Assembly (NCBI GenBank): GCA_947164605.1
Contig: CAMUXE010000003.1
Location: 1 to 64,000, forward strand
Direction: 5' to 3'
DNA length: 64,000 nucleotides
Source: an uncultured Lachnospiraceae bacterium
GTDB taxonomy: Bacteria; Bacillota; Clostridia; Lachnospirales; Lachnospiraceae
Shown here: one piece after another, positions 10,232 to 19,396 of the stretch
How positions within the stretch are numbered: the first letter of the stretch is position 1
How the letters are laid out: the number at the start of each line of letters is the position of its first letter
Translations under genes and position numbers: made by a program
The notes under the pieces: model-generated
What the model was told of the DNA's origin: nothing
The model's database searches: none
The model's input: the letters and a program-made list of their open reading frames with translations, nothing else

Positions 10232-13200
10232 TCAATCTTTAAAATCTGCATCAGTGAGGAAGAATAATTCTCCTCCATTGCCCTTCTTTCTTCGGATGCC
10301 TCCAAAGATACGGCGTGACATTCTCTTTTCAGAATGTTCGATAGCATCGAAAACTATCTGTTGAATTTGTTCAACCTTAATATTGTCCGTCTCGTTAGTC
10401 AATCTGTCAAGTTTTAAATAAAGAGTGAGAAGAGCATCGTCATCGATCTCATAACTTCTCTTTCTTGCAACTTTCTTCGCAATCTCAACAAGCTCGTTAA
10501 CTGTGTACTGCTTGAGCACAATTCTATGGTTAAAGATCTTATCAAGACCTGGGTTGTAATGAAGCAAAACATCTATCTGTGAATCAACATCTAAAAAGAT
10601 AACTATCATTCTGCCTGTGTCTTCCTTAAGGCATTCAACAATCTCGTTGATTCTCTTGATATTAATCTGACCAGCTCCCTCAACTAAGAGAACTGTGTTC
10701 CTAAGCTTGCCCATAGCCTTTCTGAGGCCTCTCTGGTTCAAGCTGTCACCAGTTGTTTTAGCAATCTTTTTAGGATTATCAGGGTAGAGTGTGTTGACAG
10801 CTCTGACAATTGTTCTTGCTAGATCATCCTTATCAGCACTCTCATTTCCAGAGACGATAATATTGCCCACAATTGAGCTCTCAATCTGCATTTCCTGGTC
10901 AAGACTGTCAAAGTAGTCATAGAGCTGAGCCTCAAGACCTGGAAGTTCACGATATTTAACAAAAATCTTTGCCAAATCTCCGCTAAGCTTCTTATCTTTG
11001 CTCTCAGTCTTTTTCTCTGCCATAGCAGACTTACCATCTGCACTCTCAGAATCATGGTTCTGGCTCTTTTCAGCCTTTTTCTCTGCCCTCTGAGCCTTCT
11101 TTTCAGCCTTTTTCTCTGCCTTCAAAGCCTTTTTATCAAGCTTCTCATCCTCAAGGTCAGATTCATCGATAAGGTCAATCACAACATTCTCACTCTCATC
11201 AACATCCTCATCCTGTGAAGCAGCCTTAGCCTTATTCTCTTCCTCAAGTATACCGTTGACATAATTAGCAGTTTCAAATGCACTATTTTCAAGGTCTCTG
11301 AGATTCTTCTTAGCGACCTTTCTTGTAGCCTTCTGTATATCACCTACAGTCTTTGTAGGGTCAGCAACCATCTTTAAAGCCTCTGCATCTGACATTCCAA
11401 CTTCTTCATCAGAATCAGCGGAAGCCGCACTGGCATTTTCCTGATTTTCATCTTGCTTTTCGATCTTATCAAGATTACTAAAGCCCTTTGCATCTGCTTC
11501 ATCTACAGTCTTCTTCTCATCTGCCTCAGTCTTGGCAGCCTCAGCCTTATCGGCAGCCTTTTCATCTGACTGAGCACCAGCAACTGCATGAGTTTCATCC
11601 TGATTCTCAAGCTTAACCTGATTTACTGGCTGTTCATTCTTGATCTGCCACTTTCTCTTGAGTTCCTCAGCCTTAGCGGCTCTGGCTGCAGCAATCTTAG
11701 CTGCTCTCTCCTCCTCAAGCTTAGCTGCTCTCTCAGCAACCATCTTTTCGTGGGCAGCTCTCTGCTCCTTAGCCTGCTCCATAGCAACTATAAAGCGATC
11801 TACAGCCTCCTCGAGTCTGAGCATAGCCTTTCCTGTTCTTATGTCAAGATCAGTTCTAGCTGCGCGCTGCATCATAGTAGCTCTAGCTCTTCTCTCAATT
11901 TCATCCTCGTCGACTTTCTGGCCCTTCTTCTTTGCAAGCTCTCTCTGCTCCTGCATAAGCTTTTCATAAGCCTTGCTCTTCTCATCCTTCTCCTCGAGAA
12001 GTCTCTCAAGTTCAGCCTTAGAATACTTCTTAGTATCCTGTCCGCCGTACTTTTCCTCTCTTACAGCCTCTATCCAGTCTGCAAGATCAAGCTGGCCTTC
12101 AATCTGCTCTTCGACAAGATCTTCAGCCTGGTCTGCAGTTTCAGCCTGTTCAGCCTTTTTAACTGTCTTATCAGAGAGCGCGTCAAATTCAGCAGTGTCA
12201 ACTGGCTTTCTGTTTGGTCTCAAAAGATCTGGATTGTTGTCAACTTCTTCCTCTGCAAGAATCTTGCTCAAATTATCCTTAAGTTCAATCTGAAGATTTC
12301 TTGTTATATCAAGAGAGTCATCCTTAATCTCAATACCTGAGATATCAACATTGTCCTCTCTCTGTCTAATATTTCTGATAGCCTCAGCTCTAGCCTTGAG
12401 TTCTTCCTTCTCCTTGGCAGCTGCTAGGCTAGCTTCCTGTTCCTTCATCTTGAGCTCGTTTTCCTTGCTCAAAGTCTCATAAGAGCCGTTAATCTTGGCC
12501 TTAGCCTGAATCAACATCTCCTTGATTTCATCCGGAAGAATAGCCTCCTCGATAGGCTTAACGTCTGTCACATCGACATCCTTGAGCATCTTGAGGTTAG
12601 TGTAGCGACTCTCGTCGTCTTCCTCTTCTGGCTCATTCCCTGTCTCAGCTACATCAACCTGTTCAGCCTCTTCCTGAGCACTAGCCTCATTTTCCTCAGC
12701 CTGCTCAGCCTCTCTCAGTTCCTCATCTGTCTTATCAGATGCGCTGAAAGGATCCATATTGAATGGGAAGGACTTAAATATGTCAAATCCCTCATCATAG
12801 TACTCATAATCATCTGCATTTTCGATAATGCCCGACGCAGCAGGGTCAGCCTTGTCATAGCTGGCATCTGTCTTGATATTGAGCTCAGATTTCTTGAGAT
12901 TAGGATTAGCATAAGCCTTCTTTCTCTCCTCAGAAATCTTCTCATACTCGTCAAATGTTAAGGTTTTATCCTTATCAGAGACTGGAAGGTTATCTTCTGA
13001 ACCCTCCTTTAAGTTTGCGCTGTTAACCACATTGCTGTCTAAAAGCTCAAGATTCTCCGCCTCAGGCCTTGCCTCATCAGACTCAGCATCAGCCTCATCA
13101 TCAGACTCAAGATTGCTCAACTCGTCAGCTATTCTCTCATCTTCCTCATCGTCTATGTCATCTTCAAGATCCTCTTCCTCATCGTCGAGGTCATCGAAGT

Positions 13201-14002
13201 TGTCATCCAAATCATCAGTCTTAAAGAGATTAGTAAAGAAATTTCTTCTCTTCTTCTTTTTCTCCTTGTCATCTTCGACATCATCAAGAGCTTCTGCAAT
13301 ATCATCCTGCTTAATTGCTGCCAGCTGTCTAGTAGCCTCGAATTCAAGTTCTCTTGTGGCTTCTATATCATTCCTCTTAACTTCCTGCTCATCAAGGAAT
13401 TCCTCCTGGCTGTTAGTTAGGATTCCACCCGCTTTTTTCTTGATTTTCAAGCATTTCTCAACATAGATTCCATCATGGAAGAGCAAATCAACCTGATCTG
13501 CTGCATTTACAGCCTCATCATTACGGCCAGTCTTGAGATATAGAGCTGTGAGCTCATACATATATCTCTCATCAACTTCGCTCTCCTTGTAATCTTCAAG
13601 GATTTCTACAAGCTCATTGTCATCTGCGCCCTCTGCCTTACGTAAGTTGAAGAGAAGTGGAAAGCACTCATTGCCCCCTCTTGATATCTTTTGATACTCT
13701 TCATACATATCATCAGCATCATCATATCTCTTAGTCTTAATAAGGAGCTCAGTCAGGCGATATACTAACTTCTTTCCACCCCTATTGTGGTTATAGGCTA
13801 AAGCGGCTAGATTACATGCTTCCTCATAATCTCCCACTTCCTCCTGAACATCCATAGCCATAGCTATGAAATCATAATTCTTTACCTTTTTCCAATCAAT
13901 TGTCTTTGCAAGCTCTGCAGCTTCCTCATAGGATTTCTTTGCTGTGAGTTGCTTTAATTGATCCAACTTAAGATTCATTTCAAATTTACTCAATTTTGCC
14001 AC
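10232..14002 (-). CDS. Large acidic TPR/coiled-coil protein with degenerate C-terminal AAA+ domain
   Basis: 1256 residues, GTG start (AGGA site upstream). Three regions are visible. Residues about 1-200 are helical repeats resembling TPRs. Residues about 200-1000 are highly charged, Asp/Glu/Lys/Ala-rich and largely disordered or coiled-coil, with long KAEKKAE-type runs. Residues about 1004-1256 align by eye with CbxX/CfxQ (SpoVK-like) AAA+ ATPases: a P-loop position (IIVSGNESADKDDLART, 1048-1064), a Walker B position (TVLLVEGAGQ, about 1103) and the diagnostic NPGLDKIF segment at 1150. The P-loop has lost GxxGxGK and Walker B has lost Asp-Glu, so this looks like a pseudo-ATPase scaffold. It lies behind the SMC-like operon but has its own likely promoter. 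No specific function is known to me. Confidence 0.8.
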   Translation of the reverse strand: MAKLSKFEMNLKLDQLKQLTAKKSYEEAAELAKTIDWKKVKNYDFIAMAMDVQEEVGDYEEACNLAALAYNHNRGGKKLVYRLTELLIKTKRYDDADDMYEEYQKISRGGNECFPLLFNLRKAEGADDNELVEILEDYKESEVDERYMYELTALYLKTGRNDEAVNAADQVDLLFHDGIYVEKCLKIKKKAGGILTNSQEEFLDEQEVKRNDIEATRELEFEATRQLAAIKQDDIAEALDDVEDDKEKKKKRRNFFTNLFKTDDLDDNFDDLDDEEEDLEDDIDDEEDERIADELSNLESDDEADAESDEARPEAENLELLDSNVVNSANLKEGSEDNLPVSDKDKTLTFDEYEKISEERKKAYANPNLKKSELNIKTDASYDKADPAASGIIENADDYEYYDEGFDIFKSFPFNMDPFSASDKTDEELREAEQAEENEASAQEEAEQVDVAETGNEPEEEDDESRYTNLKMLKDVDVTDVKPIEEAILPDEIKEMLIQAKAKINGSYETLSKENELKMKEQEASLAAAKEKEELKARAEAIRNIRQREDNVDISGIEIKDDSLDITRNLQIELKDNLSKILAEEEVDNNPDLLRPNRKPVDTAEFDALSDKTVKKAEQAETADQAEDLVEEQIEGQLDLADWIEAVREEKYGGQDTKKYSKAELERLLEEKDEKSKAYEKLMQEQRELAKKKGQKVDEDEIERRARATMMQRAARTDLDIRTGKAMLRLEEAVDRFIVAMEQAKEQRAAHEKMVAERAAKLEEERAAKIAAARAAKAEELKRKWQIKNEQPVNQVKLENQDETHAVAGAQSDEKAADKAEAAKTEADEKKTVDEADAKGFSNLDKIEKQDENQENASAASADSDEEVGMSDAEALKMVADPTKTVGDIQKATRKVAKKNLRDLENSAFETANYVNGILEEENKAKAASQDEDVDESENVVIDLIDESDLEDEKLDKKALKAEKKAEKKAQRAEKKAEKSQNHDSESADGKSAMAEKKTESKDKKLSGDLAKIFVKYRELPGLEAQLYDYFDSLDQEMQIESSIVGNIIVSGNESADKDDLARTIVRAVNTLYPDNPKKIAKTTGDSLNQRGLRKAMGKLRNTVLLVEGAGQINIKRINEIVECLKEDTGRMIVIFLDVDSQIDVLLHYNPGLDKIFNHRIVLKQYTVNELVEIAKKVARKRSYEIDDDALLTLYLKLDRLTNETDNIKVEQIQQIVFDAIEHSEKRMSRRIFGGIRRKKGNGGELFFLTDADFKD

Positions 14003-14148
14003 CTTGTCCTGTGATCAAGACTTAAGACCCAATAGCGTCCAGCCCTTAATCTAATAATATTTAAACATAATATATGTCATATTCCGCTTACAATCTGTAT
14101 TTCCATGAATTTTTATCTGATGAGAAAAAAACATAAAAACACAGATAA

Positions 14149-14177
14149 ATTTTAGCACAAGACAATATCAATGTAAA
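14149..14177 (-). promoter_or_regulatory. Likely sigma-A promoter for the 1256-residue protein gene
   Basis: On the minus strand, TTTACA, a 17-bp spacer and TAAAAT, lying between the end of the SMC-like gene and the GTG at 14002. It leaves a leader of about 140 bases. A weak A/T-rich inverted repeat (TTTATCTG/CAGATAAA) follows it. Consensus match only. Confidence 0.4.
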
Positions 14178-14201
14178 CCAAAGCTAGCTTCAAAAAAGAC
14201 C

Positions 14202-17200
14202 TTAATTAGCAAATATAAAACTCTGCTGTTCAAATTCCATTCTCTGGTAATCAAGTTTAGCTGTATCTGTCTTGCTTGAATAATCAACAACCACTGTGGC
14301 AAGTCTCTTGTCAACCATCTTCTGTCCGAGTATATAGTTGACATCAAATCTAGAAGTTATGGCTGGTGTAGCACCTCTTGCAGGGACAATCAGCTGTACA
14401 TGATTTGTCTTCAAGAGGGCGAATATAGGCTCCCAAATATAAATATCCTTGGCAGCACCAAAAGGATTATCAATAAAAATAGTTTTGAGCAAAACAGACG
14501 AATCGCCAATTGGAGCATTTACCCCGGAAATATAGTTAATAACTGCAATTAAGAACTGTATATATATACCCTGTGACTGTCCTGTCGATCCAACTGCCTC
14601 CTCATACTTGAGGAAACGGCTGTTTTCCTTAATTCTCTCCCTCTTGTAAAGAAAGACCTTCATAGCATTAGGGTCTGTCACAATTACAGAAAAGAGTCTC
14701 TTCCAAGAAAGTCTAGACTGAATATAGGCAACCTTTCCCTCTCTGCTTTCGCTAGACTCAGCTACAGAGACAGTCTCATCTATATAAGCGCTCATTCTCT
14801 CCTTGTAGACCTCATCTGAAACATAAGGAATTTTCAGAGCCACAACTGAAACTTGCTTGCCATCAAGACTTACATTGCTCATGCTGTGCAGTCTCTCAAG
14901 TTCTGTTTTAATATTGCAGCAAGTCTGAATACACCTGTTCTCAAAGCTGTCCTTGATTTTCTCCATATCAGCTATACCGTCGCTGATTCTCTCTTTTTCA
15001 AGAACTATGTAAGACACTGTCTCCATAAGGCTCTTTGAGAGTTCATCAGCGCCCTGGCTGTCGCTAGGCAGACTTATTGCATCCCTGATTCCTATAGCAA
15101 GTTCCTCAGCATCAAGCTTTTCAAGACTTGTCACAAGGACCTGCTTTTTGAGCATAAACTCATCTTTCTTTTTTTCTATAAGCTTCTTATGGCTTTCGTA
15201 CTCTTTTGAGGCCTTGCTGTAGTAAGCAAGTTCCTCTTCTTCCTTCTCATTTAGGGACTTGATATTTTTAGAATCAGACTGATCAAGTATAGGTTCTGTA
15301 AGGCCGGCCGCAGTGATTATTCTCGCCAAATCCTTCTGAGTCAGCTCAGCATCTCTAAGCATAGAGTTTTTTGCCTTAATTTCATTCTTAAGTTCCTTTG
15401 TCTTCTCCTTTAAGCTAAAAAGAAGTTCCTTATGCTGTCTTATAAACTCAGCCGGATTGTCACAATCCACCTGACGGAAGCAGCCATACTTGTCTTCTAT
15501 CTGTCGAACCGCATGCTCTATGCTGCCCTCTATTCTGTTCATCAAAGCCCTTGAAGCCTCTAGTTCAGCCCTATCATCCTTGACCTTATCCTTGATTTTC
15601 TTGATTCTATCCTTGATTTTCTTAAGTGATACTGGGTCATGAGCCTCTATAAGGCCATTTTCCACCATTCTCTTTACTGTCTCAAGGCTTGTTCCCTTGT
15701 ACTCTATATTCTTTAGAGCCTTCTCCATAGCCTCTTTATAGTGCTTAACTAAGGCTTCCTTATCCTCAATACTTGTAAGACCTTTTTCGAGAACCTCTTT
15801 TAAGCCAAAAAATCTCGCTTCAAGCTCTCTAGTGTTCATACTTGCAAGCTTACTAGATATCTTCACACTGTCATCTTGTGTATAGTAAGCCTCATAATTC
15901 TGACGCCATTGATCATCAAGCTTTTCTTTCATCTTGCTAAAGCGTTCAAGCTCGGCACTCTTTTCAGCATACTCATCGAGGAAGTTCTTCCTCTTCTCCT
16001 CAGCCTGCTCTCTCTTCTTGGCCGCATCATCTTCTTTTTGCTTATCAAGCTTAATACTGTGATAGATATCAGCCAGTCTGCCTCTGAGTTCTATAACCTT
16101 CTGAAGTCTTTCCTTAAGAGCCAGACTCTTGTCAGCCTGAGCTATATAGTCCTCAATCTTTAAAAGATTGGTCTTAATCTGAGCATCATTGGCATCTATA
16201 CTGGCCTTAATTTTTTCTATGCTCTCGTCAAAGTCCTTGATTCTTTGCTCATAGGCCTGGCTGTTCTCCTCAATTAGGTCTGATTGACTTGCCTTTATTA
16301 CAAAATTATAGTCATCCATAATCAGATTGAGCTGCTCGGAAACAGTCTTAAATCTGTGTTCAAGCTCATCCAGTTCCTCACTTACAAAGCGTATCTCACT
16401 CTCCTTCCTGCCCTCGTCAAAGAGCAGGCTGGAATCCTTAGCAAGTATCAATATTCCCTCATACTCATCGGCACTATCGCCCATTTCCTGCTTGCTTGCT
16501 ATAGACTCAAGCCATCTGGCATCAAGAATCATAAGAGGGCTTGAAGCCTTAGCGTATTTTGCCAGATAAAGGTCAGATTTAAGTTCTTCAAAATCCCCCT
16601 TAAAAACTATGCAAAAATCTATGAAAGGTATTCTTTTCCTTATGCAGGCCTGCTCATCATCATTGAATTCCGCAAGCGAACAACTGGCCTCTATGGCCAA
16701 ATCATCATACTTATCCTTGAGATAAACAAGGAGCTTTTCCCTCTCCTCATTGTCTATGATAAAGATTCCTTTTTTCAGCCCCTCAAGATAGCTAAGCATC
16801 CTCTTTTTCTTGTCAAGAAGCCTGTAATAGTCCCTGTAAGTATCATCCAAGCCATTCTTAAGGCATTCTGTCAGATTGGCCTTATTGGCATATATCTGCT
16901 TGAGCTTAGTCAGTCTTGCTTCCATGGCCCTCTTCTCGTCTTTTTTGACAAGATAAGCAGCCAAAGCCTTTGCCTCCAAGTCTCTTTTTACTGCCATTTC
17001 AACCAGGTCTTTATTCCAGTTTTCTAGTTCACTTGACAGGTTCTCATTCTCCTCTTCAAGTGCCGCCTTTTTTTCTCTATAAAGCCTAATAGTGTCATCA
17101 GCAGTTATGATGCCATCCTCAGCATTTTCCGGAACAAGGATTCCCGCACTCTCCATGACAAGTGCCAGTTCCTTCTCGATAGACCTGGCCGACTCATTCT

Positions 17201-18671
17201 CATAGTCAATTCTTGAAATCAGAGCTATATGCTCGTTGACAGCTGTCTCAAAGCTAGTCTCAAGCTCTTTTTTGTTCAAATCATATTTTTTTAGTTCTTC
17301 CCTGCACTCCTCGATATTCTCATCGATAAAGTACTTTTCAGGTTTTATTTTTTCATGGTAGGTTATGCTTATCTGAGCCAATTCAGCTGCTATATTTTCC
17401 TTGCTCTTAAGTCTTGCCTCTATGGCTGTCTTAGCTCTTTTAAGCTCTTTCTCGTATTCAAGGTAATCCTCATACTCGTCTACAGCTTCCAGATTGACCA
17501 GACGGCTTCCAAGTTCGGCAATTTTAATATCATCCTCACTCATAGAAGCTTCAAGCTTTCTCACCTTGGCCAATATTTCATCACAGGCTTTGCGGTCGGC
17601 AGCAATCTCAGCTGCCATAATATTTTCCTGTTCGCAGTCAATCTTTGAGTTATTGACTTCATTGTTCTTTTCTGCCTCAAGGAGGTCTTTTTCCTTGGCT
17701 AAGAGGTTTCTTTTAGCCAAAATCAGGCACTTGTAAAGCTGGTCTTCCAATTCCTTTTTCTTATCAAAAAAGCCTCTGTAGCTGCCAGTATAAGTTGCAA
17801 AATCCTTGATTGCCTCTATCTGCTTGTCGAAATTGCCTATAGTCATATGCTTTTTAGACAGGTCTATAAGCTGATCCTTGATATCAATCAGGGTCCTTGT
17901 CATAGACAGAGCATCATCATCCTGGCCAATCCTGTTTGCAAAGGACTTCTGAATAACCCCCTCTATAAGCAAATCTTCGATAACCTTACGGCTAGTCTTG
18001 TAGTTATTCTCAAAATAGGTTCTCACATGACCTTCAGTCTTGTTGATGCCCCTAATAATCTCCCAATGGCTCTCATATATGCCATACTTGGTAAGTTCAT
18101 GCATATATTCGCCTTTTCGGTCAAAGACAAGGGCTGTTACCCTGTTGTCATTGCGGTGCAAATCCTTAAGGTAATTCTTTAAACCATTATATGTAATTCT
18201 CTCTCCATCGTTAGTTAGAGGAAGATTCCTGATATCATTGTCATTAAATTCACGGTAAAAAATCAGGTAATTGAAATATTCAATCCCTGAGTTGCCCATA
18301 CTTTCTGTATTTTCATTTTCATCATTGTTCTCATCATGGCCAGTTCCAAGCTTTCTGGCACAAAAGCCAGTGGTCATGTAGCAATAGCCATCTCTCATAA
18401 AGCAAGAATCAAGCTTCCACTCAATCAGAGAGTGAATCACCGAATTATTGTTGCCATCCCTAAAAAGTTTTTCAACTGGCTGCTTGTCGTCAAGTGTGGA
18501 GTTTGGAATCACATTTTGCAACAAAAGCAACATAAGGAGGCTCTTTCCGCCTCCGTTCGCAAGATCATAAAGTGTATTGGAACAATTTAAATTCATAAAG
18601 AAATCATCATAATACTGAGTTCCAAAGTTATACTTTACATTGTTAACCCTAATTCTGTTAATCTGTGGCAT
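14202..18671 (-). CDS. MukB/JetC-like SMC ATPase of a Wadjet-type (MksBEF-like) complex
   Basis: 1489 residues with SMC architecture: N-terminal ATPase half, about 1200 residues of coiled coil broken in the middle (hinge region about 600-720), and C-terminal ATPase half. Walker A is ANGGGKS (38-44), the ABC signature is STGQSQG (1362-1368), and Walker B is TIFIDNPFG with Asp1401-Asn1402, so the usual catalytic glutamate is Asn. By family knowledge this is the DNA-loop-extruding motor of MukBEF/Wadjet complexes. AGGAAAG precedes the ATG. It is the last gene of jetA-jetB-jetC, seven bases behind jetB. No JetD (toprim-type nuclease) gene is present in the window, so either a chromosome-organising or a defence role is possible. 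Confidence 0.85.
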   Translation of the reverse strand: MPQINRIRVNNVKYNFGTQYYDDFFMNLNCSNTLYDLANGGGKSLLMLLLLQNVIPNSTLDDKQPVEKLFRDGNNNSVIHSLIEWKLDSCFMRDGYCYMTTGFCARKLGTGHDENNDENENTESMGNSGIEYFNYLIFYREFNDNDIRNLPLTNDGERITYNGLKNYLKDLHRNDNRVTALVFDRKGEYMHELTKYGIYESHWEIIRGINKTEGHVRTYFENNYKTSRKVIEDLLIEGVIQKSFANRIGQDDDALSMTRTLIDIKDQLIDLSKKHMTIGNFDKQIEAIKDFATYTGSYRGFFDKKKELEDQLYKCLILAKRNLLAKEKDLLEAEKNNEVNNSKIDCEQENIMAAEIAADRKACDEILAKVRKLEASMSEDDIKIAELGSRLVNLEAVDEYEDYLEYEKELKRAKTAIEARLKSKENIAAELAQISITYHEKIKPEKYFIDENIEECREELKKYDLNKKELETSFETAVNEHIALISRIDYENESARSIEKELALVMESAGILVPENAEDGIITADDTIRLYREKKAALEEENENLSSELENWNKDLVEMAVKRDLEAKALAAYLVKKDEKRAMEARLTKLKQIYANKANLTECLKNGLDDTYRDYYRLLDKKKRMLSYLEGLKKGIFIIDNEEREKLLVYLKDKYDDLAIEASCSLAEFNDDEQACIRKRIPFIDFCIVFKGDFEELKSDLYLAKYAKASSPLMILDARWLESIASKQEMGDSADEYEGILILAKDSSLLFDEGRKESEIRFVSEELDELEHRFKTVSEQLNLIMDDYNFVIKASQSDLIEENSQAYEQRIKDFDESIEKIKASIDANDAQIKTNLLKIEDYIAQADKSLALKERLQKVIELRGRLADIYHSIKLDKQKEDDAAKKREQAEEKRKNFLDEYAEKSAELERFSKMKEKLDDQWRQNYEAYYTQDDSVKISSKLASMNTRELEARFFGLKEVLEKGLTSIEDKEALVKHYKEAMEKALKNIEYKGTSLETVKRMVENGLIEAHDPVSLKKIKDRIKKIKDKVKDDRAELEASRALMNRIEGSIEHAVRQIEDKYGCFRQVDCDNPAEFIRQHKELLFSLKEKTKELKNEIKAKNSMLRDAELTQKDLARIITAAGLTEPILDQSDSKNIKSLNEKEEEELAYYSKASKEYESHKKLIEKKKDEFMLKKQVLVTSLEKLDAEELAIGIRDAISLPSDSQGADELSKSLMETVSYIVLEKERISDGIADMEKIKDSFENRCIQTCCNIKTELERLHSMSNVSLDGKQVSVVALKIPYVSDEVYKERMSAYIDETVSVAESSESREGKVAYIQSRLSWKRLFSVIVTDPNAMKVFLYKRERIKENSRFLKYEEAVGSTGQSQGIYIQFLIAVINYISGVNAPIGDSSVLLKTIFIDNPFGAAKDIYIWEPIFALLKTNHVQLIVPARGATPAITSRFDVNYILGQKMVDKRLATVVVDYSSKTDTAKLDYQRMEFEQQSFIFAN

Positions 18672-18678
18672 TTCTTTC

Positions 18679-19395
18679 CTATTTCTCCTGCTCTTTCTTT
18701 CCTTTAAGTAACTGGGCTAGTCTGCTCCTGTTATCCTCATAATAGTTCTCAATCATAGATCTGAACCTATCTGTTGGATAGTATCTTGCATCGTTGCCTA
18801 TAAGCAGATCATTCTCCTCCAAGAAGTTGATCACTGTCTTCACAAATCCTGCTTTAGATTTCCTTGCTGCTCTGGTATTATCTATGCTGTTGCTGCTGCT
18901 TGCCGGCAATTCCTCCCAGCTCAAAGCAATCTGTCTGAAGCTGTTTTCTTCTATCTCATCTAGTACAATTCCCATCTCGTCATCAATGATTCCATTGATA
19001 TTGGTGTCCATGCTGTTAACTATGTCATCGATTTTAACGTACTCAACATATGCGGGTGTAGATGAATCAGTGTAGAACTGCATGATAATGTTATAGATTA
19101 TAAAATAAGCAAGATATAACTCCTTATTCAGCTTTACTCCCAGCGCCTTCTTAACCTCCTCATTGGTAAAACCAAATACAGTATTTCCGGCCTTTCCCGC
19201 TGTATAAAGTGAGTTCTTATATTCGTATATCTCAAGCTCTAAATGTCTTAAGGTTTCCTGAACTATGGCATAGACTTCAGAATTATTGCTGTACTCCTGA
19301 TACAAGGCAGAATTTGCACTTGTCTCGCCGACATCCTGGCCAGATACCAAGAGGGAAACTATATCTAAGGCCTTCTCTAGATTTCTATTCTCCAT
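18679..19395 (-). CDS. JetB/MukE-like subunit (DUF6063-type)
   Basis: 238 residues, mostly helical and acidic. It is recognised chiefly by position and size: MukE/JetB subunits of about 200-250 residues sit between the kleisin and SMC genes. The sequence resembles the family I know as DUF6063 in Lachnospiraceae (N-terminal LEKALDIVSLLVSGQ, central FGFTNEEVKKALGVKL, a winged-helix-like C-terminus with FLEENDLLI and PTDRFRSMIENYYED). One base separates it from jetA upstream and seven from jetC downstream; a GGAG site precedes the ATG. Expected role: bridges kleisin and DNA in the SMC complex, in the cytoplasm on the nucleoid. Confidence 0.75.
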   Translation of the reverse strand: MENRNLEKALDIVSLLVSGQDVGETSANSALYQEYSNNSEVYAIVQETLRHLELEIYEYKNSLYTAGKAGNTVFGFTNEEVKKALGVKLNKELYLAYFIIYNIIMQFYTDSSTPAYVEYVKIDDIVNSMDTNINGIIDDEMGIVLDEIEENSFRQIALSWEELPASSSNSIDNTRAARKSKAGFVKTVINFLEENDLLIGNDARYYPTDRFRSMIENYYEDNRSRLAQLLKGKKEQEK

Positions 19396-19396
19396 C

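Noticed and set aside
11588..12340. 250-residue plus-strand reading frame, Leu/Ser-rich
   Set aside because: It is antisense to the coiled-coil region of the 1256-residue gene. The Leu/Ser composition is what the opposite strand of Glu/Lys/Ala codons gives, and no ribosome site or family motif was seen.
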